24,842 nt of DNA, taken from DATBRG01 sp036560445 (GTDB taxonomy: Bacteria > Pseudomonadota > Gammaproteobacteria > Burkholderiales > Methylophilaceae). This document shows positions 10,001-17,533 of this stretch, in pieces (positions within the stretch are counted from its first letter, which is position 1; each line of letters opens with the position of its first letter). The notes beneath the pieces are model-generated. The model worked only from the letters and a program-made list of their open reading frames with translations. It searched no databases and was not told where the DNA came from. A program made the position numbers and the translations under genes. The stretch covers positions 1-24,842 of the forward strand of contig DATBRG010000015.1 of NCBI GenBank assembly GCA_036560445.1. Direction: 5' to 3'.

Positions 10001-10225
10001 GTGCTGACAGATCCAAATGATGCGGCAATCGCCCGTACTATCGTCGCCCTGGGGCAAAGTCTCGGGCTAGCGGTTATTGCCGAGGGTGTGGAGACGGAAG
10101 AACAGCGGCAATTTCTTGCCAGCCATGGCTGCCATGCCTATCAGGGCTACTTGTTCAGCAAGCCTTTGCCTATCGAAGAGTTCGAAACATTACTTCACGC
10201 CAAAATATCAGTCAAAACATCATAA
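7100..10225 (+). CDS. GAF–PAS–GAF–PAS–GGDEF–EAL cyclic-di-GMP signalling protein
   Basis: A predicted cytoplasmic sensor that makes and/or degrades cyclic di-GMP; no membrane segments are seen. Domains by residue: GAF about 20–160; PAS/PAC about 190–303 (ending TVQDITERHR); second GAF about 310–465; second PAS/PAC about 475–595, LOV-like in sequence; GGDEF about 603–740, with intact RLGGDEF at 682–688; EAL about 785–1035, with EALIRW (816–821) and DDFGTGYSSLSYLKRLP. Both catalytic signatures look complete. The inhibitory I-site (RxxD) reads REHN at 675–678, so product inhibition may be lost. The LOV-like PAS reads GKTPRILQG where photoactive LOV domains have GRNCRFLQ, so the flavin-binding cysteine is replaced by proline. 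No convincing Shine-Dalgarno precedes the ATG. It stands alone, with a terminator before it and a promoter after it. Confidence 0.95.
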   Translation: MKIPNTDEPARIHDLRSYEILDTPPEVAFDRLAKLAANICKTPMATITFVDERRQWFKSTVGLQIRETDRSIAFCAQAINQSELFLVYDAKVHPMFRTYPQVIEDHGLRFYAGMPLISPEGFAIGTLAVMDRVPRSLTKEQSEALQILAAEVMAQLELRRQSFQLVSMAAERDRINLLLRYQAEHLNQAQRIAQVGSWELNIQENRLLWSEEVYRIFAIEHEEFGENFEAFLAFLHPDDSKKFLAERERVLSGAGPMHIEHRIILKDGSVKHILELGELSRDDSGAPLVLSGTVQDITERHRLETFKREQNAILESIASGAGLQEVLKAAVQLVEEQYPAVLCSVLMLDEEGKHLGNGVAEKLPAEYMQALEGVMIGPNVGSCGTAAFTGKNVIVSDIANDPLWVDYRDLALKYGLASCWSIPILSSANKVLGTFAVYSHVPYTPSASELELVGSCSHVVGIAIERHKSQQNLKLLETSISRLNDIVLITEAEPIDEPGPRILFVNDAFERRTGYTRDEVIGKTPRILQGEKTQRSELDRIRAALEKWEPVRAELINYTKSGEEFWIELDIVPVADASGWYTHWVSIEREITERKMAEEEIRQLAFYDHLTQLPNRRLLLDRLKHALAFNARNHMHGALLFIDLDNFKVLNDTQGHDKGDLLLQQVAGRLSASVREHNTVARLGGDEFLVMLTELSENPQEAANEAKIVGERILTSFVEPYQLDTYEHHSTPSIGIALFSDERVPVEELLKRADLAMYQSKAQGRNTMRFFDPKMQTAVSERVAMEESLRQALRNREFSLYYQPQIEGEDLFTGAEALIRWKHPERGMVSPAEFIPLAEDTGLILPLGQWVLETACVQLQKWADKAETSGLSLAVNVSVHQYRQHDFVERVTQALDDSGANPHRLKLELTESLLVDDLEDIIEKMTALKAKGVSFSLDDFGTGYSSLSYLKRLPLGQLKIDQSFVRDVLTDPNDAAIARTIVALGQSLGLAVIAEGVETEEQRQFLASHGCHAYQGYLFSKPLPIEEFETLLHAKISVKTS

Positions 10226-10275
10226 GCACTTGATATTCCGCTGCTAATCACAATATGTTTGGAAGCCCATTCGGG

Positions 10276-10281
10276 TATAAT
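10276..10281 (+). promoter_or_regulatory. -10 box of the fmdB–DUF502–aspS cluster promoter
   Basis: A perfect TATAAT lies 22 bases before the fmdB start codon. No good -35 is present at the ideal distance, so the promoter may depend on an activator. It falls between the diguanylate cyclase stop (10225) and the Shine-Dalgarno AGGAGG (10292–10297). Confidence 0.5.
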
Positions 10282-10303
10282 CTCGTTTTTTAGGAGGTTC
10301 TCT

Positions 10304-10561
10304 ATGCCTATTTATGATTACCAATGCACGAGTTGCGGCTTCAAGAGCGAAGTCATGCGCAAAATAAGTGAGCCTAACCTCACGATTTGCCCGCAATGCG
10401 CCAAAGAAACCTTTGCCAAACAAGTCTCGGCCCCGAGCTTCCAGCTCAATGGCAGCGGCTGGTATGCGACCGACTTCAAGGGCGGCGGTGCCAAGCCGGC
10501 AGCCGAGAAGAAAGCTGAAGAAGCCCCGGCTGCCTGTGGTACCGGCTGCGCCTGCCATTAA
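10304..10561 (+). CDS. FmdB-family zinc ribbon protein
   Basis: A small (85-residue) protein of the FmdB/CxxC_CXXC_SSSS family, often encoded just upstream of DUF502 and aspS in beta- and gammaproteobacteria. The first pair CTSC (8–11) and second pair CPQC (28–31) form a zinc ribbon, and the N-terminal MPIYDYQC is the family signature. The C-terminal tail is alanine/lysine-rich and ends in CGTGCACH. The ATG at 10304 is chosen over longer in-frame possibilities because AGGAGG sits 6 bases before it. The biochemical role is unknown; the name derives from a regulator of formamidase in Methylophilus, but that function should not be assumed. Confidence 0.9.
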   Translation: MPIYDYQCTSCGFKSEVMRKISEPNLTICPQCAKETFAKQVSAPSFQLNGSGWYATDFKGGGAKPAAEKKAEEAPAACGTGCACH

Positions 10562-10582
10562 TTCAAGGTTATCGTTTAATTC

Positions 10583-11188
10583 ATGAAAAAATATTTCATC
10601 ACCGGCCTGCTGGTGCTCGTGCCCTTGTTTATCACGGTCTGGGTGCTGACTACCCTGATTAGCATCATGGATCGCAGCCTGTTATTACTGCCTATGGAAT
10701 GGCGACCTGAGGCCGTTTTTGGACGTGCATTGCCGGGTGTCGGTGCCGTGGTGACTTTGCTGATTATTTTTGTTACCGGACTGATTGCTACCAATTTCTT
10801 TGGTAAACAATTAATCCTGATCTGGGAAAACCTGTTGTCGCGTGTCCCAGTGGTGAAATCCATCTATTCCAGTGTGAAGCAGGTCAGTGATACCTTGTTT
10901 TCCGATTCGGGGCATGCGTTCCGCAAAGCATTGCTGGTTCAATACCCGCGCCAAGGCAGTTGGACGATAGCCTTTATGACTGGCTTGCCGGGTGGGGATG
11001 TAGCAAATCACCTGCAAGGCGATTATGTCAGCGTCTATGTACCCACGACACCTAACCCGACCTCCGGTTTCTTTCTCATGATGCCAAAAGCAGACGTGAT
11101 CGAGCTGGATATGAGCGTAGACGCGGCACTTAAATATATTATTTCCATGGGGGTGGTTGCGCCCAATGGTAAAGCCCATCTTCATTAA
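10583..11188 (+). CDS. DUF502 family inner-membrane protein
   Basis: A 201-residue DUF502 protein of unknown function. Two hydrophobic segments near the N-terminus, about residues 4–28 (FITGLLVLVPLFITVWVLTT) and 49–73 (VVTLLIIFVTGLIATNFFG), predict membrane anchoring. A conserved soluble portion follows (SRVPVVKSIYSSVKQVSDTL and YVPTTPNPTSGFFLMMP). It begins 21 bases after the fmdB-like gene and precedes aspS by 46 bases, the arrangement commonly seen in betaproteobacteria. The order suggests one transcript, but no biochemical link to the tRNA synthetase is known to me. Confidence 0.93.
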   Translation: MKKYFITGLLVLVPLFITVWVLTTLISIMDRSLLLLPMEWRPEAVFGRALPGVGAVVTLLIIFVTGLIATNFFGKQLILIWENLLSRVPVVKSIYSSVKQVSDTLFSDSGHAFRKALLVQYPRQGSWTIAFMTGLPGGDVANHLQGDYVSVYVPTTPNPTSGFFLMMPKADVIELDMSVDAALKYIISMGVVAPNGKAHLH

Positions 11189-11234
11189 TCCGTTTCAATC
11201 TTCTTAAATCCTTAAAACTACAAGAAATTAGCAT

Positions 11235-13019
11235 ATGCGTACTCATTACTGCGGTCACCTGAACCGTCAACATATTGGCCAAACCGTTACCCTTTGTGGC
11301 TGGGCGCATCGTCGTCGTGACCATGGCGGTGTGATTTTCATCGACCTGCGCGACCGCGAAGGCATGGCGCAGATCGTCATTGATCCCGATACCAAGGAGG
11401 CCTTTGCCATTGCTGAGTCGGTGCGCAATGAGTTCGTACTCAAAATCGTATGCAAAGTACGTGCACGGCCTGAGGGCACGGTGAATCCCAACATTCCTAC
11501 GGGTGAGGTAGAGATGCTGGCCAGCGAGATTGAGATTCTCAACCCGTCATTGACGCCACCTTTCATGCTCGATGACGAGAACCTGACTGAGACTGTACGT
11601 CTGGAGCACCGCTATATCGATCTGCGTCGCCCGGCCATGCAGAAGAACCTGATGTTGCGCTATCGCGTTGCTAAAACCTTGCGTGATTACCTCGATACCA
11701 ACGGTTTTATCGAAGTTGAAACACCCATGCTGACGCGTTCTACGCCAGAAGGTGCACGTGATTACCTGGTGCCATCCCGCGTGCATGCCGGGCAATTCTT
11801 TGCCTTGCCGCAATCGCCGCAGTTATTCAAGCAGCTGCTCATGGTGTCAGGTTTCGACCGCTACTTTCAGATCACCAAGTGCTTCCGTGATGAAGATTTG
11901 CGCGCTGACCGCCAGCCTGAATTCACCCAAGTGGATATCGAGACTTCTTTCCTAGGCGAAGAAGAGATCATGAACATCGTCGAAGAGATGATCCGGCAGA
12001 TGTTCAAGGCAGTGCAAGGCGTAGAGTTGCCAGCCAAGTTCCCGCGCATGCCTTACAGCGTGGCTATGAAAAAATACGGCTCAGACAAGCCCGATATGCG
12101 CGTCACACTTGAGATCACCGAATTGACCGATGTCATGAAGGATGTCGACTTCAAGGTGTTCTCCGGTGCGGCCAATATGATAGGCGGCCGTGTTGCTGCC
12201 TTGCGTGTGCCTAATGGTGCGGCTATCAGCCGTTCCGAAATCGATGCCTACACCGAGTTTGTCAAGATCTACGGCGCCAAAGGCTTGGCTTACATCAAGA
12301 TCAACGATGTCACCAAGCTCAACGAAGAAGGCCTGCAATCGCCTATCGTCAAGAATATCCATGTGGCTGCGTTGCAGGCGGTGATTGACCAGACCGGTGC
12401 ACAGAATGGCGATATCGTCTTCTTCGGCGCTGATAAGGCCAAGGTGGTCAATGAAGCGCTGGGCGCCCTGCGTACCAAGATTGGCCACGAAAAAGGCCAT
12501 CTTGATGGCCGCGCCTGGGCGCCGTTGTGGGTGGTGGATTTCCCCATGTTCGAGCACGACGAGGAGAACAACCGCTGGGCTGCGCTGCATCACCCGTTCA
12601 CCGCGCCCAAGGATGGCCACGAAGATTTATTAGTCAATAATCCTGCGGCTTGCCTCTCCAAGGCTTACGATATGGTGCTGAACGGCTGGGAGGTCGGTGG
12701 CGGCTCGGTGCGTATCCATACGCAGGAAGTGCAGTCCAAGGTGTTCGACGCGCTCAATATCAGCAAGGAAGAAGCGCAGGAGAAGTTCGGCTTCCTGCTC
12801 GATGCCCTGCAATACGGCGCGCCTCCGCATGGCGGCTTGGCCTTTGGTCTTGATCGCCTAGTGACACTGATGGCCGGTGCCGAGTCTATCCGCGACGTGA
12901 TCGCATTCCCCAAGACCCAGCGCGCGCAGTGCCTGATGACGAATGCGCCGAATGAGGTTGATGAGAAGCAGCTCAGAGAACTTCATATTCGAGTAAGGCA
13001 GCAGAACGCTGCCGGATAA
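11235..13019 (+). CDS. aspS: Aspartyl-tRNA synthetase, probably non-discriminating (Asp/Asn)
   Basis: A class II synthetase of 594 residues, typical bacterial length, with an anticodon-binding OB fold (about 1–105), a catalytic core and an inserted GAD domain (about 300–410). Motif 2 is FRDEDLRADRQPEFTQVDIE and motif 3 is GLAFGLDRLVTLMAGAESIR. Residue 30 is His (RRRDHGG) and residue 81 is Gly (RPEGTVN). These match positions that, in Pseudomonas aeruginosa AspRS, mark an enzyme charging both tRNA-Asp and tRNA-Asn; E. coli has Leu and Lys. I infer that asparaginyl-tRNA is completed by GatCAB transamidation. The start ATG lies in a cATATG context with weak purine-rich DNA upstream, and the N-terminal MRTHYCGHLN agrees with the family. 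Confidence 0.98.
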   Translation: MRTHYCGHLNRQHIGQTVTLCGWAHRRRDHGGVIFIDLRDREGMAQIVIDPDTKEAFAIAESVRNEFVLKIVCKVRARPEGTVNPNIPTGEVEMLASEIEILNPSLTPPFMLDDENLTETVRLEHRYIDLRRPAMQKNLMLRYRVAKTLRDYLDTNGFIEVETPMLTRSTPEGARDYLVPSRVHAGQFFALPQSPQLFKQLLMVSGFDRYFQITKCFRDEDLRADRQPEFTQVDIETSFLGEEEIMNIVEEMIRQMFKAVQGVELPAKFPRMPYSVAMKKYGSDKPDMRVTLEITELTDVMKDVDFKVFSGAANMIGGRVAALRVPNGAAISRSEIDAYTEFVKIYGAKGLAYIKINDVTKLNEEGLQSPIVKNIHVAALQAVIDQTGAQNGDIVFFGADKAKVVNEALGALRTKIGHEKGHLDGRAWAPLWVVDFPMFEHDEENNRWAALHHPFTAPKDGHEDLLVNNPAACLSKAYDMVLNGWEVGGGSVRIHTQEVQSKVFDALNISKEEAQEKFGFLLDALQYGAPPHGGLAFGLDRLVTLMAGAESIRDVIAFPKTQRAQCLMTNAPNEVDEKQLRELHIRVRQQNAAG

Positions 13020-13025
13020 TTAGAA

Positions 13026-13421
13026 ATGGCGGAAAACATAACTCAGGAGCATTGGCTGGAGACCTATAAGTCTCTCATTACACTTTCTCTTGAGGCTTTT
13101 CGGTTTTCCGCTCTTGCTAACGGCGGCGCAGCCGTTGCTTTGCTGGCTTACTTAGGTAATTTAGCAGGCAGGCCAAATATGGCTATGGTGGATATGAGCT
13201 GCCCCATGATGGCTTATTTATCGGGCTTGGTTTTATGCGGAGTGTCTGTTTTATTCGGATATCTGACGCAGCTGAAGCTACTTAATGAAATTGGCAAAAC
13301 CGAAAAATTCTTTTTTGGTCATAGCTGTTATTTATTGATGGCGCTAGGTATGTACATTGCCAGCTTGACTGCATTTGGTTATGGCTCATATTTGGCTGTA
13401 CTACGATTTGCTAATTCATGA
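13026..13421 (+). CDS. Small membrane protein of unknown function
   Basis: 131 residues with about three hydrophobic segments (roughly 25–47, 59–82 and 98–122), so probably an inner-membrane protein; not recognised. It starts 6 bases after aspS and overlaps apt by four bases (ATGA, 13418–13421), which argues for real translation coupled to its neighbours. It is more AT-rich in appearance than aspS or apt and interrupts an otherwise familiar aspS–nudB neighbourhood, so it may be a later insertion. Similar small membrane proteins occur singly in many genomes, but I can assign no function. Confidence 0.8.
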   Translation: MAENITQEHWLETYKSLITLSLEAFRFSALANGGAAVALLAYLGNLAGRPNMAMVDMSCPMMAYLSGLVLCGVSVLFGYLTQLKLLNEIGKTEKFFFGHSCYLLMALGMYIASLTAFGYGSYLAVLRFANS

Positions 13422-13945
13422 CTATAAAGTCTTTAATTCGCACGATTCCGCACTACCCTAAGCAGGGTGTTCAGTTTCGTGACATCACGACGCTACTGAA
13501 AGACCCGTTAGGGCTGAAGGTGACGATAGACGAGCTGTTCAAGCGTTATGAGAATCAGTCTATCGACAAGGTGGTTGGCGTGGAGTCGCGCGGTTTTCTG
13601 ATAGGCGCACCGCTGGCCTACAAGTTGGGCGTGGGCTTCGTGCCTATTCGCAAGCAAGGCAAGTTGCCCGCGGAAACAGTAGGCCATGATTACGAGCTGG
13701 AATATGGTAGCGACCGTATTGAAATACACACTGATGCGATAGATAAAGGCGAACGCATTCTGCTGGTGGATGACCTGATTGCCACCGGTGGTACGGCGCT
13801 GGCTTCGATTGCCGTGATCGAGAAGCTTGGTGGCGTGGTGGTGGAATGTGCATTTGTGATTGACCTCATCAGCGTTGGCGGCCGTAAAAGGCTGGAGGAA
13901 AAAGGCCACAAGATGTATGCGCTGGTTGAGTTTGAGGGTGATTAG
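13418..13945 (+). CDS. apt: Adenine phosphoribosyltransferase
   Basis: Apt salvages adenine by condensing it with PRPP to give AMP in the cytoplasm. 175 residues is the usual length. The N-terminal IRTIPHYPKQGVQFRDITTL is an Apt signature, GVESRGFLIGAPLAYKLG follows, and the PRPP-binding loop is VLLVDDLIATGGTALASI. The ATG overlaps the stop of the preceding membrane-protein gene (ATGA), and its own stop overlaps the GTG start of nudB by one base. The three genes are therefore translationally coupled. Confidence 0.97.
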   Translation: MTIKSLIRTIPHYPKQGVQFRDITTLLKDPLGLKVTIDELFKRYENQSIDKVVGVESRGFLIGAPLAYKLGVGFVPIRKQGKLPAETVGHDYELEYGSDRIEIHTDAIDKGERILLVDDLIATGGTALASIAVIEKLGGVVVECAFVIDLISVGGRKRLEEKGHKMYALVEFEGD

Positions 13946-14424
13946 TGGCATATGCTATGAGTGGATATAAAAGGCCGGTTTCGGTATTGGTGCTGATTCA
14001 TACCACTGATATGCAGGTGCTGATCATGGAACGTGCAGATAAGGCAGGTTTCTGGCAATCGGTGACAGGCAGTCTGGAAGCGCTTGCCAGCGGTGCATTG
14101 GAAACGCCAATAGACGCGGCGATCCGTGAGGTGATGGAAGAAACCGGTATTGACGCTACGCAATATGCACTGACGGATTGGCAAGCCAGCAACGTCTATG
14201 AGATTTACCCGCATTGGCGCTACCGCTACGCGCCGGGCGTGACTGAGAATATTGAGCACCAGTTTGGTTTGGAATTACCCGTACCATTGGCTGTCCAACT
14301 CGCACCTGATGAGCATGTGCGCTATGAATGGGTGGATTGGCGCGAGGCAGCGAAAAAAGTATTTTCCTGGACGAACGTAGATGCCCTCAAGCGATTGGGT
14401 GAGCGTAACAACCTAAAACTGTAG
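13945..14424 (+). CDS. nudB: Dihydroneopterin triphosphate diphosphatase (Nudix)
   Basis: NudB removes pyrophosphate from dihydroneopterin triphosphate in folate synthesis. 159 residues. The Nudix helix end REVMEETGI is clear, preceded by FWQSVTGSLEALASG. The segment between that first glycine and the conserved glutamate is longer than in the minimal Nudix box, apparently by about five residues; NudB-type proteins vary here. The GTG at 13945 is preferred because GAGGG (13934–13938) lies 6 bases upstream and because it overlaps the apt stop. An ATG at 13957 is the alternative. Neighbourhood with aspS is usual for nudB. Confidence 0.9.
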   Translation: MAYAMSGYKRPVSVLVLIHTTDMQVLIMERADKAGFWQSVTGSLEALASGALETPIDAAIREVMEETGIDATQYALTDWQASNVYEIYPHWRYRYAPGVTENIEHQFGLELPVPLAVQLAPDEHVRYEWVDWREAAKKVFSWTNVDALKRLGERNNLKL

Positions 14425-14432
14425 GATAAAAG

Positions 14433-15530
14433 ATGCAAGTTTCACCGATTAAATTTGAACGTTACCAGCATTCTGCTGAGGATGATTGCCAGGAGCGCAT
14501 CATTGCGGCGCGCGAAAAGCTCGGCAAACGGCTGGTGATTCTTGGTCATCATTACCAGCAAGAGAGCGTGTATCGCCATGCTGACTTCACCGGCGATTCA
14601 CTCAAGCTATCGCGCCACGCGGCCGATGTGGATGCGGAATATATCGTCTTTCTCGGTGTACATTTCATGGCTGAGGTGGCGGATATCCTGTCGCGCCCAG
14701 ACCAGGTCGTCATGCTGCCTGACCTTGCCGCAGGCTGCTCAATGGCCGATATGGCCAACCTGGCAAAGGTTGAACGCAGTTACCGCGAACTTAACAAGGT
14801 GCTGGATTTCGACAAGGAGATCACGCCGCTGACCTATATCAACTCAGCCGCAGACCTGAAAGCTTTTTGCGGTGAGCATGGCGGCATTGTGTGCACCTCG
14901 ACCAATGCCACCAAAATGCTGGAATGGAGCTTTGCCCAGCGCGAAAAAGTATTATTCTTCCCTGACCAGAACCTCGGTCGCTGGAGCGGCCACAAGATGG
15001 GCATCCCACTGGAGCAGATGCCAGTATGGGACCCTGACCAACCCATGGGCGGATTAACCGAAGAGCAAATCAAAAATGCGAAAATCCTGCTGTGGAAAGG
15101 TCATTGCGCGGTGCACCAGATGTTCCGTGAGCAGAACATCATCAATTTCCGTCGCGACCATCCCGAAGGTATCGTGATCTCCCATCCAGAGGCACCCTAT
15201 GAAGTGTGTCTGCAATCTGACTATGTAGGTTCTACTGAATACATCCTGAAGACGGTGGGCGCCGCACCGAGCGGTACCCACTGGCTGGTGGGTACAGAGC
15301 TTAATCTGGTGAACCGGCTGGCAGAGAAAATGAAGCCGGAAGGCAAGGTCGTGCAGTTTATGTCGCACGTGGTGTGTGAATGCTCGACCATGGCGCGTAT
15401 CGATCCGCAGCACTTGGCCTGGACACTGGAAAACCTGGCAGAAGGTAACGTAGTCAACCAGATCAAAGTGCTGCCAGATGAAGCCAAGCTGGCCAAGCTT
15501 GCGCTCGACAGGATGCTGGCTGCTTCCTGA
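14433..15530 (+). CDS. nadA: Quinolinate synthase A
   Basis: NadA condenses iminoaspartate with dihydroxyacetone phosphate to quinolinate, the first ring of de novo NAD synthesis, using a [4Fe-4S] cluster. 365 residues matches the long NadA form of proteobacteria. Visible are LGHHYQQESVYRHADFTGDS near the N-terminus and three candidate cluster cysteines, in LAAGCSMADMA, GIVCTSTNATK and HVVCECSTMARI. It starts 8 bases after nudB. No nadB or nadC is in the window. Confidence 0.98.
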   Translation: MQVSPIKFERYQHSAEDDCQERIIAAREKLGKRLVILGHHYQQESVYRHADFTGDSLKLSRHAADVDAEYIVFLGVHFMAEVADILSRPDQVVMLPDLAAGCSMADMANLAKVERSYRELNKVLDFDKEITPLTYINSAADLKAFCGEHGGIVCTSTNATKMLEWSFAQREKVLFFPDQNLGRWSGHKMGIPLEQMPVWDPDQPMGGLTEEQIKNAKILLWKGHCAVHQMFREQNIINFRRDHPEGIVISHPEAPYEVCLQSDYVGSTEYILKTVGAAPSGTHWLVGTELNLVNRLAEKMKPEGKVVQFMSHVVCECSTMARIDPQHLAWTLENLAEGNVVNQIKVLPDEAKLAKLALDRMLAAS

Positions 15531-15588
15531 TTTCCCCCATATATATCAGTGCTGGCGAGCATCGTTCACTATTCAGTAAAATGTACAA

Positions 15589-16338
15589 GTGAACAAAACA
15601 ATACGTATAGCCACGTTTAACATCCACAAAGGCGTCACTAGCTTTAACGCCCGTTTTGCGCTGCATGAGCAACGCGAGCTGATCCGCAAGCTGCATGCGG
15701 ATATAGTCTTCCTGCAGGAAGTGCGCGGTCAGCATATCAGGCACAGCCAGCGTTTCGATAATTGGCCTGAGCAAGGCCAGGCGCAGTTTCTGGCCGAAAC
15801 CGTGTGGCCGGATCATGCTTACGGCAAGAATTCAGTTTATCCAGCTGGGCATCATGGCAATGCGCTGCTTTCCAAATTCCCAATTGTTAAGGTCACTAAC
15901 GAGGATATCTCGGCCCATGCCAGTGAGCAGCGCGGCATGTTGTATTGCGAGCTGCAAGTGCCGGGCTGGCAGCAGAATCTGCACTGTATTTGTGTGCATC
16001 TGGGGTTATTCAAACGCTGGAGGCGCAGCCAGATTTCTGCCTTGCGCGGCCTGATTGAACGGCATGTGCCGCTGGATGCGCCATTAATCATCGCTGGTGA
16101 TTTCAACGATTGGGGCATGAGTGCCGGGCGGGAGCTAACCAAAGGCTTACACCTGCATGAGGCATTCGAACACCATGCAGGTAAATCTGCGCGCAGCTTT
16201 CCATCCGTGTTTCCTATGTTGCGACTGGATCGTATCTACGTGCGAGGTTTACACGTAGACCATGCGGAGGTGCATGCGGGGACGCAGTTTGCCAAAGTCT
16301 CTGACCATGTTGCCTTGTCAGTGACGCTTTCCCGATGA
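15589..16338 (+). CDS. Endonuclease/exonuclease/phosphatase family protein (YbhP-like)
   Basis: 249 residues of the Mg-dependent EEP fold. Catalytic motifs in order are TFNIHKG, IVFLQEVRGQ (metal-binding Glu), GDFNDWG and SDHVALSVTL at the C-terminus. In E. coli the related ybhP sits beside clsB (ybhO), and here the stop overlaps the clsB-like start by four bases (ATGA, 16335–16338). A role in phospholipid turnover or signalling is inferred from that pairing alone. The start is a GTG with no clear Shine-Dalgarno; no in-frame ATG fits the conserved N-terminus better. Confidence 0.88.
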   Translation: MNKTIRIATFNIHKGVTSFNARFALHEQRELIRKLHADIVFLQEVRGQHIRHSQRFDNWPEQGQAQFLAETVWPDHAYGKNSVYPAGHHGNALLSKFPIVKVTNEDISAHASEQRGMLYCELQVPGWQQNLHCICVHLGLFKRWRRSQISALRGLIERHVPLDAPLIIAGDFNDWGMSAGRELTKGLHLHEAFEHHAGKSARSFPSVFPMLRLDRIYVRGLHVDHAEVHAGTQFAKVSDHVALSVTLSR

Positions 16339-17489
16339 CAAACCTGATCGCCGCCAATCAAGTCAGCCTGCTGCGTAATGGCACAGAATATTTCCCTGCT
16401 CTGGAGGCGGCCATAGATCAGGCATCGCACGAGATTCATCTACAGACTTATATCTATGAGCTAGATGATATCGGGCTTCGTATCGGTGCGGCGCTGAAGC
16501 GTGCAGTAGCACGGGGAGTCAGGGTTTACCTGCTGCTTGATGGTTTTGGCAGCAAGGATTTGCCTAAGGCTTACATACGTGAGCTGGTCGACTCAGGCAT
16601 TGAAGTGCAATTTTTCCGCCCCAAGATTTCGCCATGGACACTCAAACGTAAGCGCCTACGCCGTATGCACCGTAAGCTGGTGGTGATAGATGACGCCTGT
16701 GCTTTTGTGGGTGGAATCAACATCATCGACGACTACAATACGCCGGGGCATGTGTCACCGCGAGTTGATTATGCAGTCTGTGTACAAGGCCCTCTGCTGT
16801 CGGTAATAAAACATAGTGCAGCTACATTGTGGCGGCGGGTGTGCTGGGCTTATCTGCAAAAAACGCATTTTATCGAACATCCCCCCAAATTGTTACCGGC
16901 AGCTGGCAGCATGTGGGCAGCCTTTGTTGTGCGTGACAACTTGTGGCATCGCTACGATATTGAGCAGGCATACCTGACGGCCATGGAAAATGCCACGACC
17001 GAGATTGTTATCGCCTGTGCCTATTTTTTGCCGGGCATTCGCTTTCGCCATGCCTTGCGTAAGGCGGCCAGGCGAGGTATCAGAGTAGTGTTACTGCTGC
17101 AGGCTAGGGTCGAGTACAGGTTACTGGATTTTGCTTCTCATGCGATGTACAGCTCTTTGCTTCGTCATGGCATCGAGATTTATGAATATCAAAAGAGTTT
17201 TATGCACAGCAAGGTTGCAGTCATAGACCGGCGCTGGGCCACGGTAGGCTCATCTAATATCGATCCGATGAGTTTTTTGCTGGCGCGTGAGGCAAATGTC
17301 GTGGTCAATGATATTGGTTTCGCGACTGAACTCAGCGTGGATTTACAGCAAGCTATGGATTCAGGTGCACAGCAGGTCACTTGGGATGCGTGGCAACATG
17401 GACATTTACTCAAGCGCTTTTTATCATGGTTGGCATACGGGCTGACGCGTTTGATGATGGGTGTTGCCGGTTATTCTGACAGGCGCTAG
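16335..17489 (+). CDS. clsB: Cardiolipin synthase B-like phospholipase D family protein
   Basis: Bacterial ClsB joins phosphatidyl groups to form cardiolipin at the inner membrane. Its 384 residues contain two complete HKD motifs: HRKLVVIDD (His112, Lys114, Asp119) and HSKVAVIDR (His291, Lys293, Asp298), each followed by the GG/GS-N element (FVGGINI, TVGSSNI). There are no strong N-terminal membrane segments, as in ClsB and unlike ClsA. The C-terminal region contains an amphipathic/hydrophobic stretch (FLSWLAYGLTRLMMGVAGY). The overlap with the upstream EEP gene supports an operon. Substrate could differ within the phospholipase D family. Confidence 0.9.
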   Translation: MTNLIAANQVSLLRNGTEYFPALEAAIDQASHEIHLQTYIYELDDIGLRIGAALKRAVARGVRVYLLLDGFGSKDLPKAYIRELVDSGIEVQFFRPKISPWTLKRKRLRRMHRKLVVIDDACAFVGGINIIDDYNTPGHVSPRVDYAVCVQGPLLSVIKHSAATLWRRVCWAYLQKTHFIEHPPKLLPAAGSMWAAFVVRDNLWHRYDIEQAYLTAMENATTEIVIACAYFLPGIRFRHALRKAARRGIRVVLLLQARVEYRLLDFASHAMYSSLLRHGIEIYEYQKSFMHSKVAVIDRRWATVGSSNIDPMSFLLAREANVVVNDIGFATELSVDLQQAMDSGAQQVTWDAWQHGHLLKRFLSWLAYGLTRLMMGVAGYSDRR

Positions 17490-17494
17490 GCAGT

Positions 17495-17523
17495 TTGCCG
17501 CAGCAGCGCTAAAGCTTTATAAT
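17495..17523 (+). promoter_or_regulatory. Promoter of tRNA-Thr
   Basis: TTGCCG (17495–17500) and a perfect TATAAT (17518–17523) are separated by 17 bases. The mature tRNA begins 11 bases after the -10 box, so the predicted 5' leader is only a few bases. The discriminator is GC-rich, as in stable-RNA promoters. Confidence 0.75.
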
Positions 17524-17533
17524 CCACGCCGTT

